From: Lachnospiraceae bacterium UBA4260
Lineage (GTDB): Bacteria > Bacillota > Clostridia > Lachnospirales > Lachnospiraceae
DNA: 39,457 nt
Reading direction: 5' to 3'
Assembly (NCBI GenBank): GCA_002395235.1
Contig: DGWK01000037.1
Span: 71,777 to 111,233 of the forward strand
The notes beneath the pieces were generated by a model. That model ran no database searches. It was not told the origin of the DNA and saw only the letters and a program-made list of their open reading frames with translations. Below, piece by piece: positions 25,076 through 33,922 of this stretch. Within the stretch, counting starts at the first letter, position 1. Each line of letters begins with the position of its first letter. The translations under genes were made by a program, and so were the position numbers.

Positions 25076-25990
25076 TCATGATTGATTTTTTTCAGGCAAT
25101 TCATTGAGAAGCGTAAACCCGAGGATCATCGCTCCTCCGACCACCTGCAGCAGGCTCATCGGCTCACGCAGCACGGTGACCGACAGAATCACTGCCAGCA
25201 GCGGATCTATATAGCTGAGAAGCGCCGCCTCCTGCCCTGTCACATACTGCAGTGACGAGAAGTACATGCAGTAGGCGATTCCGGTGTGCACAAATCCTAC
25301 GATCAGCAGAAAGGCCCACCCGCGCGGGTCCAGATCTCCCAGATGGGTCCCGCCGGTCATCAGCACGTATGGCAGGAGCGTCACGACCGCTGCCACGAAC
25401 TGAAGAAAAGTCCGCTGGATCCCGCCCACATTTTTGATGAATTTGTTGAGCAGAACGACCGTCGCGTACAGAACGGCCGCCCCCAGTCCGAACAGGATTC
25501 CGATGTGATCCGTTCCTTTTCCGCTCATGCCGCCCCCGCTCATCGTGATCAGAAGGATTCCCAAAGTCGACATGACAAAACAGAGAATCCCGCGCCCGGT
25601 CAGCTTTTCCCTGAACAGAGTCGCGCTCACGAAGGTTATGATCACAGGCGCCGCATAGTAGCTCAGAGTAGCCACGGAAACCGTCGTGTATTTATAGGCT
25701 TCGAACAGAAGGATCCAGTTAAATCCCATGGCTATGCCGGATATGATCAACAGGATCAATTCCCTGCGCATCCCGGCAAACTCTATCTTCTGCCCCGTAA
25801 CAAGCAGGTAGAGCCCGATCACCGCAGTGGCCAGGACTGCCCTGTACAGAGCCACTTCGCTCGATGGAAGCGGAATAGCCCGCACGAAGAGCCCTATGGT
25901 CCCGAATATGGCCATGGAGAGCCCGATCAGAATCCTGGCAGTGCCGGATTTATCTCGGCCGGATCTGACCGGCCCTTTTCCCTCATTCAT
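25076..25990 (-). CDS. EamA/DMT family transporter
   Basis: A ten-helix drug/metabolite-type transporter of 304 residues made of two EamA repeats: the first about 17-150 (LIGLSMAIFGTIGLFVRA ... SYYAAPVIITFVSATLFREKLT) and the second about 165-298, ending in LSYIDPLLAVILSVTVLREPMS. The family exports amino acids, purines or other metabolites; the substrate is not evident here. Start and CoA-transferase stop overlap by ATGA, so translation is coupled. Confidence 0.9.
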   Translation of the reverse strand: MNEGKGPVRSGRDKSGTARILIGLSMAIFGTIGLFVRAIPLPSSEVALYRAVLATAVIGLYLLVTGQKIEFAGMRRELILLIISGIAMGFNWILLFEAYKYTTVSVATLSYYAAPVIITFVSATLFREKLTGRGILCFVMSTLGILLITMSGGGMSGKGTDHIGILFGLGAAVLYATVVLLNKFIKNVGGIQRTFLQFVAAVVTLLPYVLMTGGTHLGDLDPRGWAFLLIVGFVHTGIAYCMYFSSLQYVTGQEAALLSYIDPLLAVILSVTVLREPMSLLQVVGGAMILGFTLLNELPEKNQS

Positions 25991-27153
25991 ATCATATCCT
26001 CAATTTCCTCATCACTGTAACCGAGCCCCCGCAGAATCTCCTTTGTGTGGTAGCCTTCCGGATACCCGGCGTGCCGGTACTCCACCGGGCTCGCCGACAG
26101 GTGAACGGGGCTCCCCATCTGCCTGATGGTCCGGCCGTCCGTCAGCGGGATCTCCACCTCCGGCCACATCCCCCGGCTTACCAGGTGCTCGTCCCGGGAC
26201 ACCTCCTCTATGCTCATGACGGGCTCCACGCAGGCGTCCGCCTCCGCAAAGATCTCTTTCCACTCCTCCAGCGTCTTCGAGAGGAACGTCTTTTGCAGGG
26301 CGGCTTTTACCATGGGCTGGTCGGTCTTCAATATTTTGCCGTCCCGCCAGTCGGTGAATCCGAGCCTGTCGCACAGGGCCGCCCAGAACTTGGGCTCCAG
26401 CGCGCCCACACTGACGTAGCCGCCGTCCGACGTCTCATAGAAGTCGTAGATGCCGCCTCCGTTTAAAAGGCCGCTCTCCCGCGCCGGCGCATTTCCCCCG
26501 GCAAAATAGCTCGCCCCGTCCATGGAATTGAAGGGCACAATGCTGTCCTGCATGGAGACGTCGATATACTGGCCTTCTCCGGTCCTCTCGCGGTAGATGA
26601 TGGCCGCAAGAATACTTGTGACCGCATTCATCGATCCGCCCGCCACATCGGCGATCTGGAAGTTGTAGAGGCTGGGCCCCTGGACCCTTCTGCCCGCTGC
26701 CGCCGCGATCCCTGCTCTCGCCATATAGTTGATGTCATGGCCGGCCCTGAGAGACAACGGCCCTGTCTGCCCGTAACCTGTGATCGAGCAGTAGATGATC
26801 CGGGGATTAACCTCGCATAGCTCTTCGTATCCCAGTCCCAGCTTTTTCATGACGCCCGGCCGGAACTGCTCCACGATGATGTCGTACTCCGTGATCAGTT
26901 TTCTGACCGCCTCTACGGCGGCCGGTTTCTTGAGATTCAGATGGATCGTCTTCTTGCCGCGGCCCAGCCAGGCCTGCGCGCCGGTCACGGTCGCCCCATC
27001 GATCACGGGCGGCCAGTTGACCACCAGGTCGTATTTGTCTTTGCCGCTGATCTTCAGGACCTCCGCGCCGAGATCCGCCAGCGTCATTGTGGCGTAAGGT
27101 CCGGGAAGAAGTGTGCTGAAATCCAGTACTTTATATCCGCTGAGTGCACCCAT
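25987..27153 (-). CDS. CaiB/BaiF family CoA transferase
   Basis: Class III CoA-transferase or acyl-CoA racemase-like enzyme of 388 residues. Family features are LSGYKVLDFSTLLPGPYAT near the start, ADLGAEVLKI, RFRPGVMKKLGLGYEEL-like text (QFRPGVMKKLGLGYEEL), GYGQTGPLSLRAGHDINYMA, and the catalytic Asp in QIADVAGGSMNAV (near 168). GHDINYMA is the form seen in alpha-methylacyl-CoA racemase relatives, so racemase activity is as likely as CoA transfer. First gene of a three-gene operon with an exporter and a flavin protein. Confidence 0.88.
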   Translation of the reverse strand: MGALSGYKVLDFSTLLPGPYATMTLADLGAEVLKISGKDKYDLVVNWPPVIDGATVTGAQAWLGRGKKTIHLNLKKPAAVEAVRKLITEYDIIVEQFRPGVMKKLGLGYEELCEVNPRIIYCSITGYGQTGPLSLRAGHDINYMARAGIAAAAGRRVQGPSLYNFQIADVAGGSMNAVTSILAAIIYRERTGEGQYIDVSMQDSIVPFNSMDGASYFAGGNAPARESGLLNGGGIYDFYETSDGGYVSVGALEPKFWAALCDRLGFTDWRDGKILKTDQPMVKAALQKTFLSKTLEEWKEIFAEADACVEPVMSIEEVSRDEHLVSRGMWPEVEIPLTDGRTIRQMGSPVHLSASPVEYRHAGYPEGYHTKEILRGLGYSDEEIEDMI

Positions 27154-27218
27154 CTGTCATCCATCCTCTCTTTTATCCTGTTTTAACCTATTGCGCTGAT
27201 CAAACCGCTCTGAACTTT

Positions 27219-28070
27219 TCAGCAGTTCCCCGTATACACAAACTTCAGCTTCTCTCTCGCGACCTCTGCGAGCCGGTAGACCTTCTTTACATCCGTCGCA
27301 TCCCGGTCCGTCATATGAAACCGCGGGAAAAACCTGGAAATATGCAGCGGAATCTCCCGCCCGGGCGATTTTCCTGTAAGCCCGGCGATCCACTCGCACA
27401 TCTGCCGCATCTCCTCTTCCGAGTCGTTTTCTCCGGGAATGATCAGCGTAGTCAGTTCTACGTGGCAGGTTTTTACAGCCCGCTCTATAAACCGCATGAC
27501 CATGCCTCTGTCGCCTCCCAGAACATCCCTGTAGTACCTGTCCGTAAATCCCTTCAGGTCTATGTTCATCGCGTCCATATAGGGCAGAATTTCCTCCAGG
27601 ACGGCAAGCTCAGCCGTTCCGTTGCTGACCAGCGCGTTCACCATCCCGGCTTTGCGGACAAGCTTCGCCGTGTCCCTGACAAATTCGTATCCGACCAGCG
27701 GCTCATTATATGTAAAAGCGACGCCGATATTTCCCTTGTTTTTGTAATAGAGAGCCGTCTCGGCGATCTGCTCCGGCGTCGCGAACTGCGCGCTCTGCGC
27801 GCAGCGCATGGCCTCTTCGGACCAGGAGATCTCGTAATTCTGGCAGAAAGGGCATCGGAGGTTGCAGCCGTAGCTGCCCACAGAAAGAATACGGCTGCCC
27901 GGCCGAAACTTTCTCAGCGGCTTCTTTTCTATGGGATCGAGCGCCAGAGAAGTCAGCCTCCCGTAGTTAGCCGCCCGCACCGCTCCTCCCGCGCATATTC
28001 TCGCGCCGCAGAACCCCGTCTGCCCTTCCATCAGGTCACAGTGCCTGAAACACACCTCACATATAGCCAT
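27219..28070 (-). CDS. amrS: AmmeMemoRadiSam system radical SAM enzyme
   Basis: The 283 residues begin with a Cys-rich stretch (CEVCFRHCDL, then GFCGAR) that is typical of this subfamily. The radical SAM cluster motif CNLRCPFC (C-x3-C-x2-C, near residues 74-81) follows, then the TFTYNEP-like VAFTYNEPLVGYE and NIDLKGFTDRYYR. It belongs with the Memo/AMMECR1 protein encoded just upstream. Reaction unknown to me. GGAGGGACC directly precedes the ATG, in a 13-base sequence that is also present at the end of the upstream gene. Confidence 0.9.
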   Translation of the reverse strand: MAICEVCFRHCDLMEGQTGFCGARICAGGAVRAANYGRLTSLALDPIEKKPLRKFRPGSRILSVGSYGCNLRCPFCQNYEISWSEEAMRCAQSAQFATPEQIAETALYYKNKGNIGVAFTYNEPLVGYEFVRDTAKLVRKAGMVNALVSNGTAELAVLEEILPYMDAMNIDLKGFTDRYYRDVLGGDRGMVMRFIERAVKTCHVELTTLIIPGENDSEEEMRQMCEWIAGLTGKSPGREIPLHISRFFPRFHMTDRDATDVKKVYRLAEVAREKLKFVYTGNC

Positions 28071-28159
28071 GGTCCCTCCTGCGCGTGTTCAAGGCCCGCA
28101 GAGCGGGCCGCCGCCTCACCTGCAGCGACAGGGGGGAAATCCCCTGATCCCTCCTGCGC

Positions 28160-29548
28160 TCAGTGGTGCCTCACAACCTCAAATCTCTGCAGCTGCACAT
28201 CCTTGTCCCACTCGGCGATCCCGGCTTTGCTCTTGGCGATGGCAATCTGCTGCTCCACCGTGTCGACGCCGTCGAGGTCCGGCAACAGAAGCCCTCTCTT
28301 TCTTCCCTTGGTCACAATGACGCCGTAGCGCCTGACATCCAGCTCGCGAGGCGAGCTGATCGGCTCCGGATCACCCAGCACGTCGACGCTGATCTCCAGC
28401 CACTCGAGCTCATCCGCCCTGATGGGATCGAACCTGGGATCCCTGGTCGATGCGCTGACCGCGTTCTCAATGATCTCCTTCGCCAGACTGTCCTGTACGG
28501 CCGCGATCGTCCCGATGCAGCCCCTGAGCCTGCCGTGCTCATGGATGGACACAAAAGCCCCTGCGCGCCGCTCAGAGAGCTCAGAAGGCAGGTCCTGCGG
28601 CATCGGCAGCCGTTTATGGTGCAAAATATAGTACTCCACAGACGCCCTGGCCAGCCTCACGTAGGGGTCCTCGGCGCTTCTGGCCGCTTCCAGCTTCTTC
28701 TCCTGCTGCGCCAGGTACTGCTCCAGAAAGCGCCTGCCCGGGTCCGAACTTTGAGGATAGAACGTGCAGATGCCGTACCCGACGCCGGTCACATCTTCAT
28801 GGGAGAGCTGCTCCGCCTTGACAGAGATTCCGTCAAAAGCACCCGCCATGATCACGAAGGAGCGGTGCCCGCACTCGGCTGCCCTCTCGCAGAAGGTCTC
28901 GTCGAAGTCGAACAGCTCGCCGAAAGAGGCCCTGGAGCAGACGTCCATGATCCTCTCGTCGTACTGCGGCCCCTCCTTGGCATATCCGTAAGGCCCGTAG
29001 TCCTGCAGCTTATGAGAGAGATCTCCGCTGGCCACGAACACCGCCTTCCGCCCCAGCCGCTCGACCGCCTCGCGGATCATCTGCCCTAGTTTATAGTGCT
29101 CTGTGAGGGGCAGGCCGGAGAGTCCGATCCTCACTATTTTGCCCCCTGCGTATTTCTGCCTTATGAAGTAAAGCGGCACCATGGTCCCGTGGTCGAGATT
29201 TCTGTCCCGCTCTCCCATGACGCCGGCGGGAAATCCCTGCTCGCCGGCAAGCTCTGCGATGGCACGGACCAGTTCCGCGTCGTATTCCTCTTCAAAACGC
29301 ACCTGGGAGGCCCGGAAGCGCCCGAAGTCCCCTTTGGCACCCCTTCCGGGCGAAATATGAAAATAATCGGCGTACATCACCGAGTGCGGACTCGTGATAA
29401 TGATCGTGTCGGGCGAGAGCGCCGCGATCTCGTCGGCGACGCGCTCGTAAGCCCTTGTCGTCTTCTCGATCTGCTTCTCCCCGCCGCGGCCGACGGCCGG
29501 CACGATCATAGGCGGATGCGGCACCATAAAAGCTGCAAGTATTCCCAT
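28160..29548 (-). CDS. AmmeMemoRadiSam fusion: Memo-like plus AMMECR1 domain
   Basis: The 462 residues are two domains. About 1-265 are the Memo/extradiol-dioxygenase-like part (MVPHPPMIVPAVGRGGE, ITSPHSVMYADYFHI, LDHGTMVPLYF, VASGDLSHKLQ), whose histidines would bind a metal. About 285-455 are AMMECR1 (PYVRLARASVEYYI, GAFVSIHEHGRLRGCIGTIAAVQ, AVSASTRDPRFDPI). The GCIG and DPRF motifs are intact. The three-part AMMECR1-Memo-radical SAM association is widespread in bacteria and archaea without an established function. TCAGGAGGAG precedes the ATG. Confidence 0.93.
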   Translation of the reverse strand: MGILAAFMVPHPPMIVPAVGRGGEKQIEKTTRAYERVADEIAALSPDTIIITSPHSVMYADYFHISPGRGAKGDFGRFRASQVRFEEEYDAELVRAIAELAGEQGFPAGVMGERDRNLDHGTMVPLYFIRQKYAGGKIVRIGLSGLPLTEHYKLGQMIREAVERLGRKAVFVASGDLSHKLQDYGPYGYAKEGPQYDERIMDVCSRASFGELFDFDETFCERAAECGHRSFVIMAGAFDGISVKAEQLSHEDVTGVGYGICTFYPQSSDPGRRFLEQYLAQQEKKLEAARSAEDPYVRLARASVEYYILHHKRLPMPQDLPSELSERRAGAFVSIHEHGRLRGCIGTIAAVQDSLAKEIIENAVSASTRDPRFDPIRADELEWLEISVDVLGDPEPISSPRELDVRRYGVIVTKGRKRGLLLPDLDGVDTVEQQIAIAKSKAGIAEWDKDVQLQRFEVVRHH

Positions 29549-29613
29549 AAACTCCTCCTGACTGTTCCCTGAGCAGGCGCTCCAGCGCTCCGCAGACAGA
29601 CATTCCGCCTTGC

Positions 29614-31740
29614 TTACTTGTCCCTTATTATAAAATCCGTCACTCCGGTGACGATCTCCCTGTCCGCGTTCTTAAAGTGCTCGGGATCTCTTCCTTTAGT
29701 TTTGGAGACTTCGTTCAGTTCCTCCCAGGGAACGATGCAGGCGTGGCGAAGTCTCAGATAATCTTTGTGCTCCTTGGAGCCGCGCACTTTCATCCACTCC
29801 TCGGTCTCCGCCTTCGTCATCGTGATCCAGCCATTGCTGACCATGTAAGCATTCCACCTGTGATGCTCCGTCTGAGCCAGTTTTTCCACCATATTCTCAT
29901 CCTTGAGCAATCTGTTATAAGCCTCGATCAGGTCGTTGAGTCTCCCGCTGCCGCTGCCGACCTCATTGGAGTACAGCGCCTTGTACCAGTATTCGGCCAT
30001 ATCACTGCCGGAGATTTCCTGCGGCTCACTCTTTTGGGATCTGAGCCCCTTCTTCAGCTGCTCCTCAATCGCGCCCGAATCATAGAGCCGGTTCACAATA
30101 TACAGGGCGCTGGCTTCCGAACTTCGGAAGTTATAGACAGACTCGTTGAGCTGATCCCACGTGCTCCTCCTCTCTTCCACGGTCGGCTCTCTTCCCATGT
30201 CATTGCAGTTATAGGAGAGCTGTACCCGGTAGAGGCTTTCCAGGAGCTTACTGTGAAGAAGATTTCTTGCGGAGAAGATTTCCTTGTCCGTTCCGAATAT
30301 ATGGAAATCGTAAGGTTCCTGGCTCTCCTGAACCTTGAGCCGCTTGGCCTGTTCCGCCTTTTCGGCGTCCCTCACAAGCACCGCTATGAACGGCTGCCGG
30401 TTCCGGACAGGCAGCTGCCTGGCGACCCAGGTCTTATACCACATCGCGAGACGGATATTGGTCTCATCGTTCTCGCCCGCAATGATCACGTAATTGGCCT
30501 TAGTGATATCCATCGTGTTAAGCTGGGGATTATTGTCTTTTCCGATATTCACGAAATCGGGCTTCAGATCTTCTCCTCCCGCCTTATTCTTATCGAACAG
30601 GCCCGGGCAGGACATCTTCAGTTTCCGTTCAAGCCTGCTTGCGTCTTCCCCGATGTAGGTGATCTTGAGAGGCGCCGAACCGATCGTACCCATCCAGGTT
30701 CCGTTCAGGAGCAGCTCCTCGGCGACGCTCCCCTTTCCCAGGATCGTGAGCTCGATCTTTTCTTCCCCGACGCCCAGGCCGGAGAACAGGGGCCACCTCG
30801 CATAGAGCTCCTGCGCGTAGAGGCGCTCAACATCGAGGATCCGGACAAAGATACCGTATTTCTCCTGCGCGTCCAGAATATTGTCCAGCTCATTGTCATG
30901 CAGCAGAATATCGATCATGACTTTCTCGGTTCTCTCTCTGTCTATATTTTCCGCCTGTTTGAGAATGCCGATCGCATCGTCAAAATTCCTGTCCTCATTT
31001 TCAAGCAGGAAATAGCGGATCCTCTTGGGGCCGAAAACAGTGTAGAGCCAGCGCAGATAGCTGACGGAATAATACTTGATGATCTTCATCAGGGACGCCG
31101 GGCTGTCCTGCGTATACAGTCCCTTGATCCTGAGGATGATTTCCAGCTCCTCTTCCTTAAGATCCTCCTCGACATTGCAGAACAGAAAAGAACTCCTTCT
31201 CCTCTCTTCTTTGCCCAAAGACTCCCAGATGCTCGCCGCCAGGTCGACATTTTTCTTCCCGGCGCCGTTAAAGATGAAAAAAATCTTCTTTAAAGAATAC
31301 CTGCTGCTCTCAAACCAGTATCCCATTTTGTTGCGGAACAGTCCCATGACCGTCCAGATTCCGAAGGCAGGCACCAGAGCGCTGACCCAGAACAGGATTC
31401 CGGAGTAGATCTGCAGAAAGAGCAGGCTCGCCCCTGACTTTTCCGCGAGCGTTACGATCTCAATGGCCGTCTCATAATTGGCGTCGAGAGAGACCGTCTG
31501 CATGAGGCGGACGAACATGTAGGGAATCGAGAGCAGGGCCTTTCCCAGAGATCCCGTTCCCGGATCCCAGGAATAGATGACCCAGGGCAGATAGAGCACG
31601 CATGTGCAGAACAGAGAGAGCGCGAACAGGGACTGTCTCGGAATTTTCCAGCGCCCTGTCTCTTTTTGTTCAAAATAATAGTGAAGAAAGAATATTGCGA
31701 CTCCTATTGCCGCGATTGCCAAAAAAACTTTAAAGATCAT
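29614..31740 (-). CDS. Membrane protein with Rossmann-like and RyR-like domains
   Basis: The 708 residues start with three hydrophobic segments (about 2-20, 38-57, 104-134). About 150-310 and 328-500 alternate strands and helices like two Rossmann modules; the second has LTILGKGSVAEELL (332-344) and ANYVIIAGENDETNIRLA (415-432), the look of TrkA-N/RCK regulators. About 601-695 resemble the RyR domain: LAQTEHHRWNAYMVSNGW, then HKDYLRLRHACIVPWEEL, and KNADREIV. In bacteria this domain has been proposed to sense nucleotide-like ligands. I infer a ligand-gated membrane sensor or channel regulator. GGGGAGGG precedes the ATG; a 14-base gap separates it from the gene upstream. I do not recognise a named family for the full protein. 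Confidence 0.75.
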   Translation of the reverse strand: MIFKVFLAIAAIGVAIFFLHYYFEQKETGRWKIPRQSLFALSLFCTCVLYLPWVIYSWDPGTGSLGKALLSIPYMFVRLMQTVSLDANYETAIEIVTLAEKSGASLLFLQIYSGILFWVSALVPAFGIWTVMGLFRNKMGYWFESSRYSLKKIFFIFNGAGKKNVDLAASIWESLGKEERRRSSFLFCNVEEDLKEEELEIILRIKGLYTQDSPASLMKIIKYYSVSYLRWLYTVFGPKRIRYFLLENEDRNFDDAIGILKQAENIDRERTEKVMIDILLHDNELDNILDAQEKYGIFVRILDVERLYAQELYARWPLFSGLGVGEEKIELTILGKGSVAEELLLNGTWMGTIGSAPLKITYIGEDASRLERKLKMSCPGLFDKNKAGGEDLKPDFVNIGKDNNPQLNTMDITKANYVIIAGENDETNIRLAMWYKTWVARQLPVRNRQPFIAVLVRDAEKAEQAKRLKVQESQEPYDFHIFGTDKEIFSARNLLHSKLLESLYRVQLSYNCNDMGREPTVEERRSTWDQLNESVYNFRSSEASALYIVNRLYDSGAIEEQLKKGLRSQKSEPQEISGSDMAEYWYKALYSNEVGSGSGRLNDLIEAYNRLLKDENMVEKLAQTEHHRWNAYMVSNGWITMTKAETEEWMKVRGSKEHKDYLRLRHACIVPWEELNEVSKTKGRDPEHFKNADREIVTGVTDFIIRDK

Positions 31741-31754
31741 TTTCCCTCCCCTTG

Positions 31755-32300
31755 TTATTTAAGTATTCTGTATAAAACACAATCAGTGACAAACAAAACC
31801 GCCAGACATCGGCTGACGATCGAAATGATCCGCGCGTCGGCCATCCCCACCAGCCTGATCATGATCGGGATCACCATATAGACCAGCGCCAGTCCGGACA
31901 GGCCAAAAAAGAGAACCGACCGCAGACATATATATCCGCCTATATTTCCGAAGTTCCATATTTCCGTGTTGTAGTCCCAGAGGCGGGTGTTAAACACGTG
32001 ATAGAGCACGTAGCCGGTGACGAATTCCATGATGCCTGAGACAAGCACGCACAGCAAAAACACGAGCAGCGGATTGTCCTTGAATCGGTAGACCAGCATC
32101 GTGAACGCCGCCCCTCCGAATACATAGATCGGGATCCACGGCCCGAAGGTCGATCCTCTTTTGACAAAATATCCCAGATCGATCCTGTAGAACAGCTCCT
32201 CGTAAATAAATCCGAACACGCCGCTGAACGCCATGATCAGGATCAGCAGATTTATCAGCTGCGAAGTATCCCAGCCGGTCTCCTGTCTGAGAAGTCCCAT
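31755..32300 (-). CDS. CmpB-like (putative ABC-transporter type IV) membrane protein
   Basis: The 181 residues form about five membrane segments with FGFIYEELFYRI, KRGSTFGPWIPIYVFGGA, GIMEFVTGYVLYHVFNTRLWDYN and NIGGYICLRSVLFFGL, which match the COG4905/putative ABC-transporter type IV membrane family. Function is unknown and no ABC subunit is adjacent. AGGGGGA precedes the ATG. It is directly upstream of the RyR-domain protein and probably cotranscribed, which suggests a two-component membrane unit (inference). Confidence 0.8.
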   Translation of the reverse strand: MGLLRQETGWDTSQLINLLILIMAFSGVFGFIYEELFYRIDLGYFVKRGSTFGPWIPIYVFGGAAFTMLVYRFKDNPLLVFLLCVLVSGIMEFVTGYVLYHVFNTRLWDYNTEIWNFGNIGGYICLRSVLFFGLSGLALVYMVIPIMIRLVGMADARIISIVSRCLAVLFVTDCVLYRILK

Positions 32301-32337
32301 AACCTTGTATCCCCCTGTTTTTTAAAAGTCTAAAGTT

Positions 32338-32377
32338 CAGCACCCCAAGTCCCAAATGCCTCGCATTCGGGGTGCTG
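32338..32377. repeat. Hairpin element CAGCACCCC/GGGGTGCTG, copy 1
   Basis: CAGCACCCC (32338-32346) pairs with GGGGTGCTG (32369-32377). The 18 bases at 32368-32385 recur exactly at 36361-36378, each directly next to a terminator of a minus-strand operon. Confidence 0.7.
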
Positions 32378-32385
32378 AATAATTA

Positions 32386-32417
32386 CAAAAAAAGAGGCAG
32401 AGAAAACTCTCCACCTC
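32386..32417 (-). terminator. Terminator of the AI-2E transporter gene
   Basis: On the minus strand GAGGTGGAGA pairs with TCTCTGCCTC (two G-T pairs), followed by a run of T. Confidence 0.85.
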
Positions 32418-32457
32418 ATTATACCGTAAAACTGCTGCGCGATTGTTTTTTATCGCT

Positions 32458-33690
32458 CTATTTTCTTTTTTTCTTGCCTTCCGACATTTCCGTCAGAACG
32501 GTGATCGTGGAATTCATCTGCGGATCCGCAAGTCCGGCAGCTTCTTCCGCCTTCTCTTCCGCGTCCAGCCTGGCTCTTCGCGCCTCCAGAAGCGGCAGTA
32601 TGCCCTCCTGGTAAACGAAGTCGATGATCGCGGCCAGCGGAATAGCCAGCAGGATTCCCACAACGCCGAAAATATTGCCGAACAGCACGATCGAGATCAG
32701 GATCAGGAGTCCCGAGACGCCCAGAGAGTCGCCGAAGAGCTTCGGCTTGATCACATAGCCGTCCAGAGTCTGCAGGATGCAGGTGAATATGATGAACATG
32801 AGCGCATGCCAGGGATTGACCAAAAGCAGGATAAACCCGCCGATCACGCCGCCGATCACAGGTCCGAAGCTCGGGATCAGGTTTGTGACTCCGCACACGA
32901 CCGCGATCAGCCCTACGTACTGCATTCCCGTAATCGCCATGAAAACGGCTGTGGCGCCGCCTACGATCGCTCCGTCTAGAAGGGAGTAGACAATGTAGCG
33001 CACCAGAATATGGTTGCAGCGCGCCATGAAATGGACCACTATATCGTACCACTTCTGAGGCACCAGGGCTCTGAGCAACCGCGTCGCGCCGCTCTTGATA
33101 TTGTCCTTGGCCATGAGAAGGTAGATGGACAGTATAAACGCGATCAGCCAGTTAAAGAGATTCTTGCCAATATCCGCGGAGGTAGAGGCGATCTTTCTCA
33201 TCGACGTTCCCAAAAGCTGGGAAGCCGTCTTGATGATATCCTCTGAGGAAGCCATCATCTCCTGCAGCTGGTTTCCCAGGTCCAGCGTCCCTATGTTCAG
33301 ATTGGCAATCAGGTTGTTGAGCTGTACGATGTAGTTGTCCATGTTGCTGACGAGAAGCAGGATGCTCTCGATCAGCTGCGGGATCAGCATGAGAAGCAGC
33401 ACCAGGATCACCAGGATCACCAGGACCATGGCCAGCAGGACGGACAGCGCCCATCCTATATTCTTCTTGTTGATCTTCCCGAACACTCTCCTGTGGAGGG
33501 CGCTCGCCAGCGGGTGGACCAGATAGGCCAGGACACACCCCAGAAAGATCGGCGCGAATTTGCTCAGCACGCCCCTGACCACATCGAAGATCGGGCCCAG
33601 GCGGGTCAGCACCACATAGCCCACTACGCCGATCAGGATCGCGACCGCGTTGTTATACCACTTTTGTTTTTTAAACTTTTCTCGTTTCAT
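32458..33690 (-). CDS. AI-2E family transporter
   Basis: A polytopic membrane protein of 410 residues from the AI-2E exporter family (PF01594), which includes TqsA, YtvI-type proteins and Na+/H+ antiporters. Characteristic stretches are FLGCVLAYLVHPLASAL, YSLLDGAIVGGATAVFMAITGM, LIPSFGPVIGGVIGGFILLLVNP and GYVIKPKLFGDSLGVSGL. About eight membrane segments with a long soluble region at about 110-180. The C-terminal tail (about 375-410) is charged. The transported compound cannot be deduced. No strong ribosome binding site precedes the ATG. Confidence 0.93.
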   Translation of the reverse strand: MKREKFKKQKWYNNAVAILIGVVGYVVLTRLGPIFDVVRGVLSKFAPIFLGCVLAYLVHPLASALHRRVFGKINKKNIGWALSVLLAMVLVILVILVLLLMLIPQLIESILLLVSNMDNYIVQLNNLIANLNIGTLDLGNQLQEMMASSEDIIKTASQLLGTSMRKIASTSADIGKNLFNWLIAFILSIYLLMAKDNIKSGATRLLRALVPQKWYDIVVHFMARCNHILVRYIVYSLLDGAIVGGATAVFMAITGMQYVGLIAVVCGVTNLIPSFGPVIGGVIGGFILLLVNPWHALMFIIFTCILQTLDGYVIKPKLFGDSLGVSGLLILISIVLFGNIFGVVGILLAIPLAAIIDFVYQEGILPLLEARRARLDAEEKAEEAAGLADPQMNSTITVLTEMSEGKKKRK

Positions 33691-33748
33691 TATTCATTCG
33701 CATTGTTGTCAAAATATTCCTGCACCGGCACGACCGGAGTCCAACTAA

Positions 33749-33777
33749 ATTATAAAGATTTACGTTAGTTTGCGCAA
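33749..33777 (-). promoter_or_regulatory. Promoter of the AI-2E transporter gene
   Basis: On the minus strand TTGCGC, a 17-base spacer, then a perfect TATAAT (33754-33749). Confidence 0.55.
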
Positions 33778-33852
33778 CGGGCATATTTCGGCGCGGAGTG
33801 AATGCGGCGCAAATTTTTTTCAAAAATAATGCTCAGTTTTTTAAAAAAAGGG

Positions 33853-33881
33853 TTGCATTTCCTCTTGTGACCATATATAAT
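33853..33881 (+). promoter_or_regulatory. Promoter of tRNA-Pro
   Basis: TTGCAT, a 17-base spacer and TATAAT at 33876-33881, ending 41 bases before the tRNA. Confidence 0.75.
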
Positions 33882-33922
33882 AGCACTTGCCTGTTGAGAG
33901 ACAGGAACTTCAAATTGAAGAT

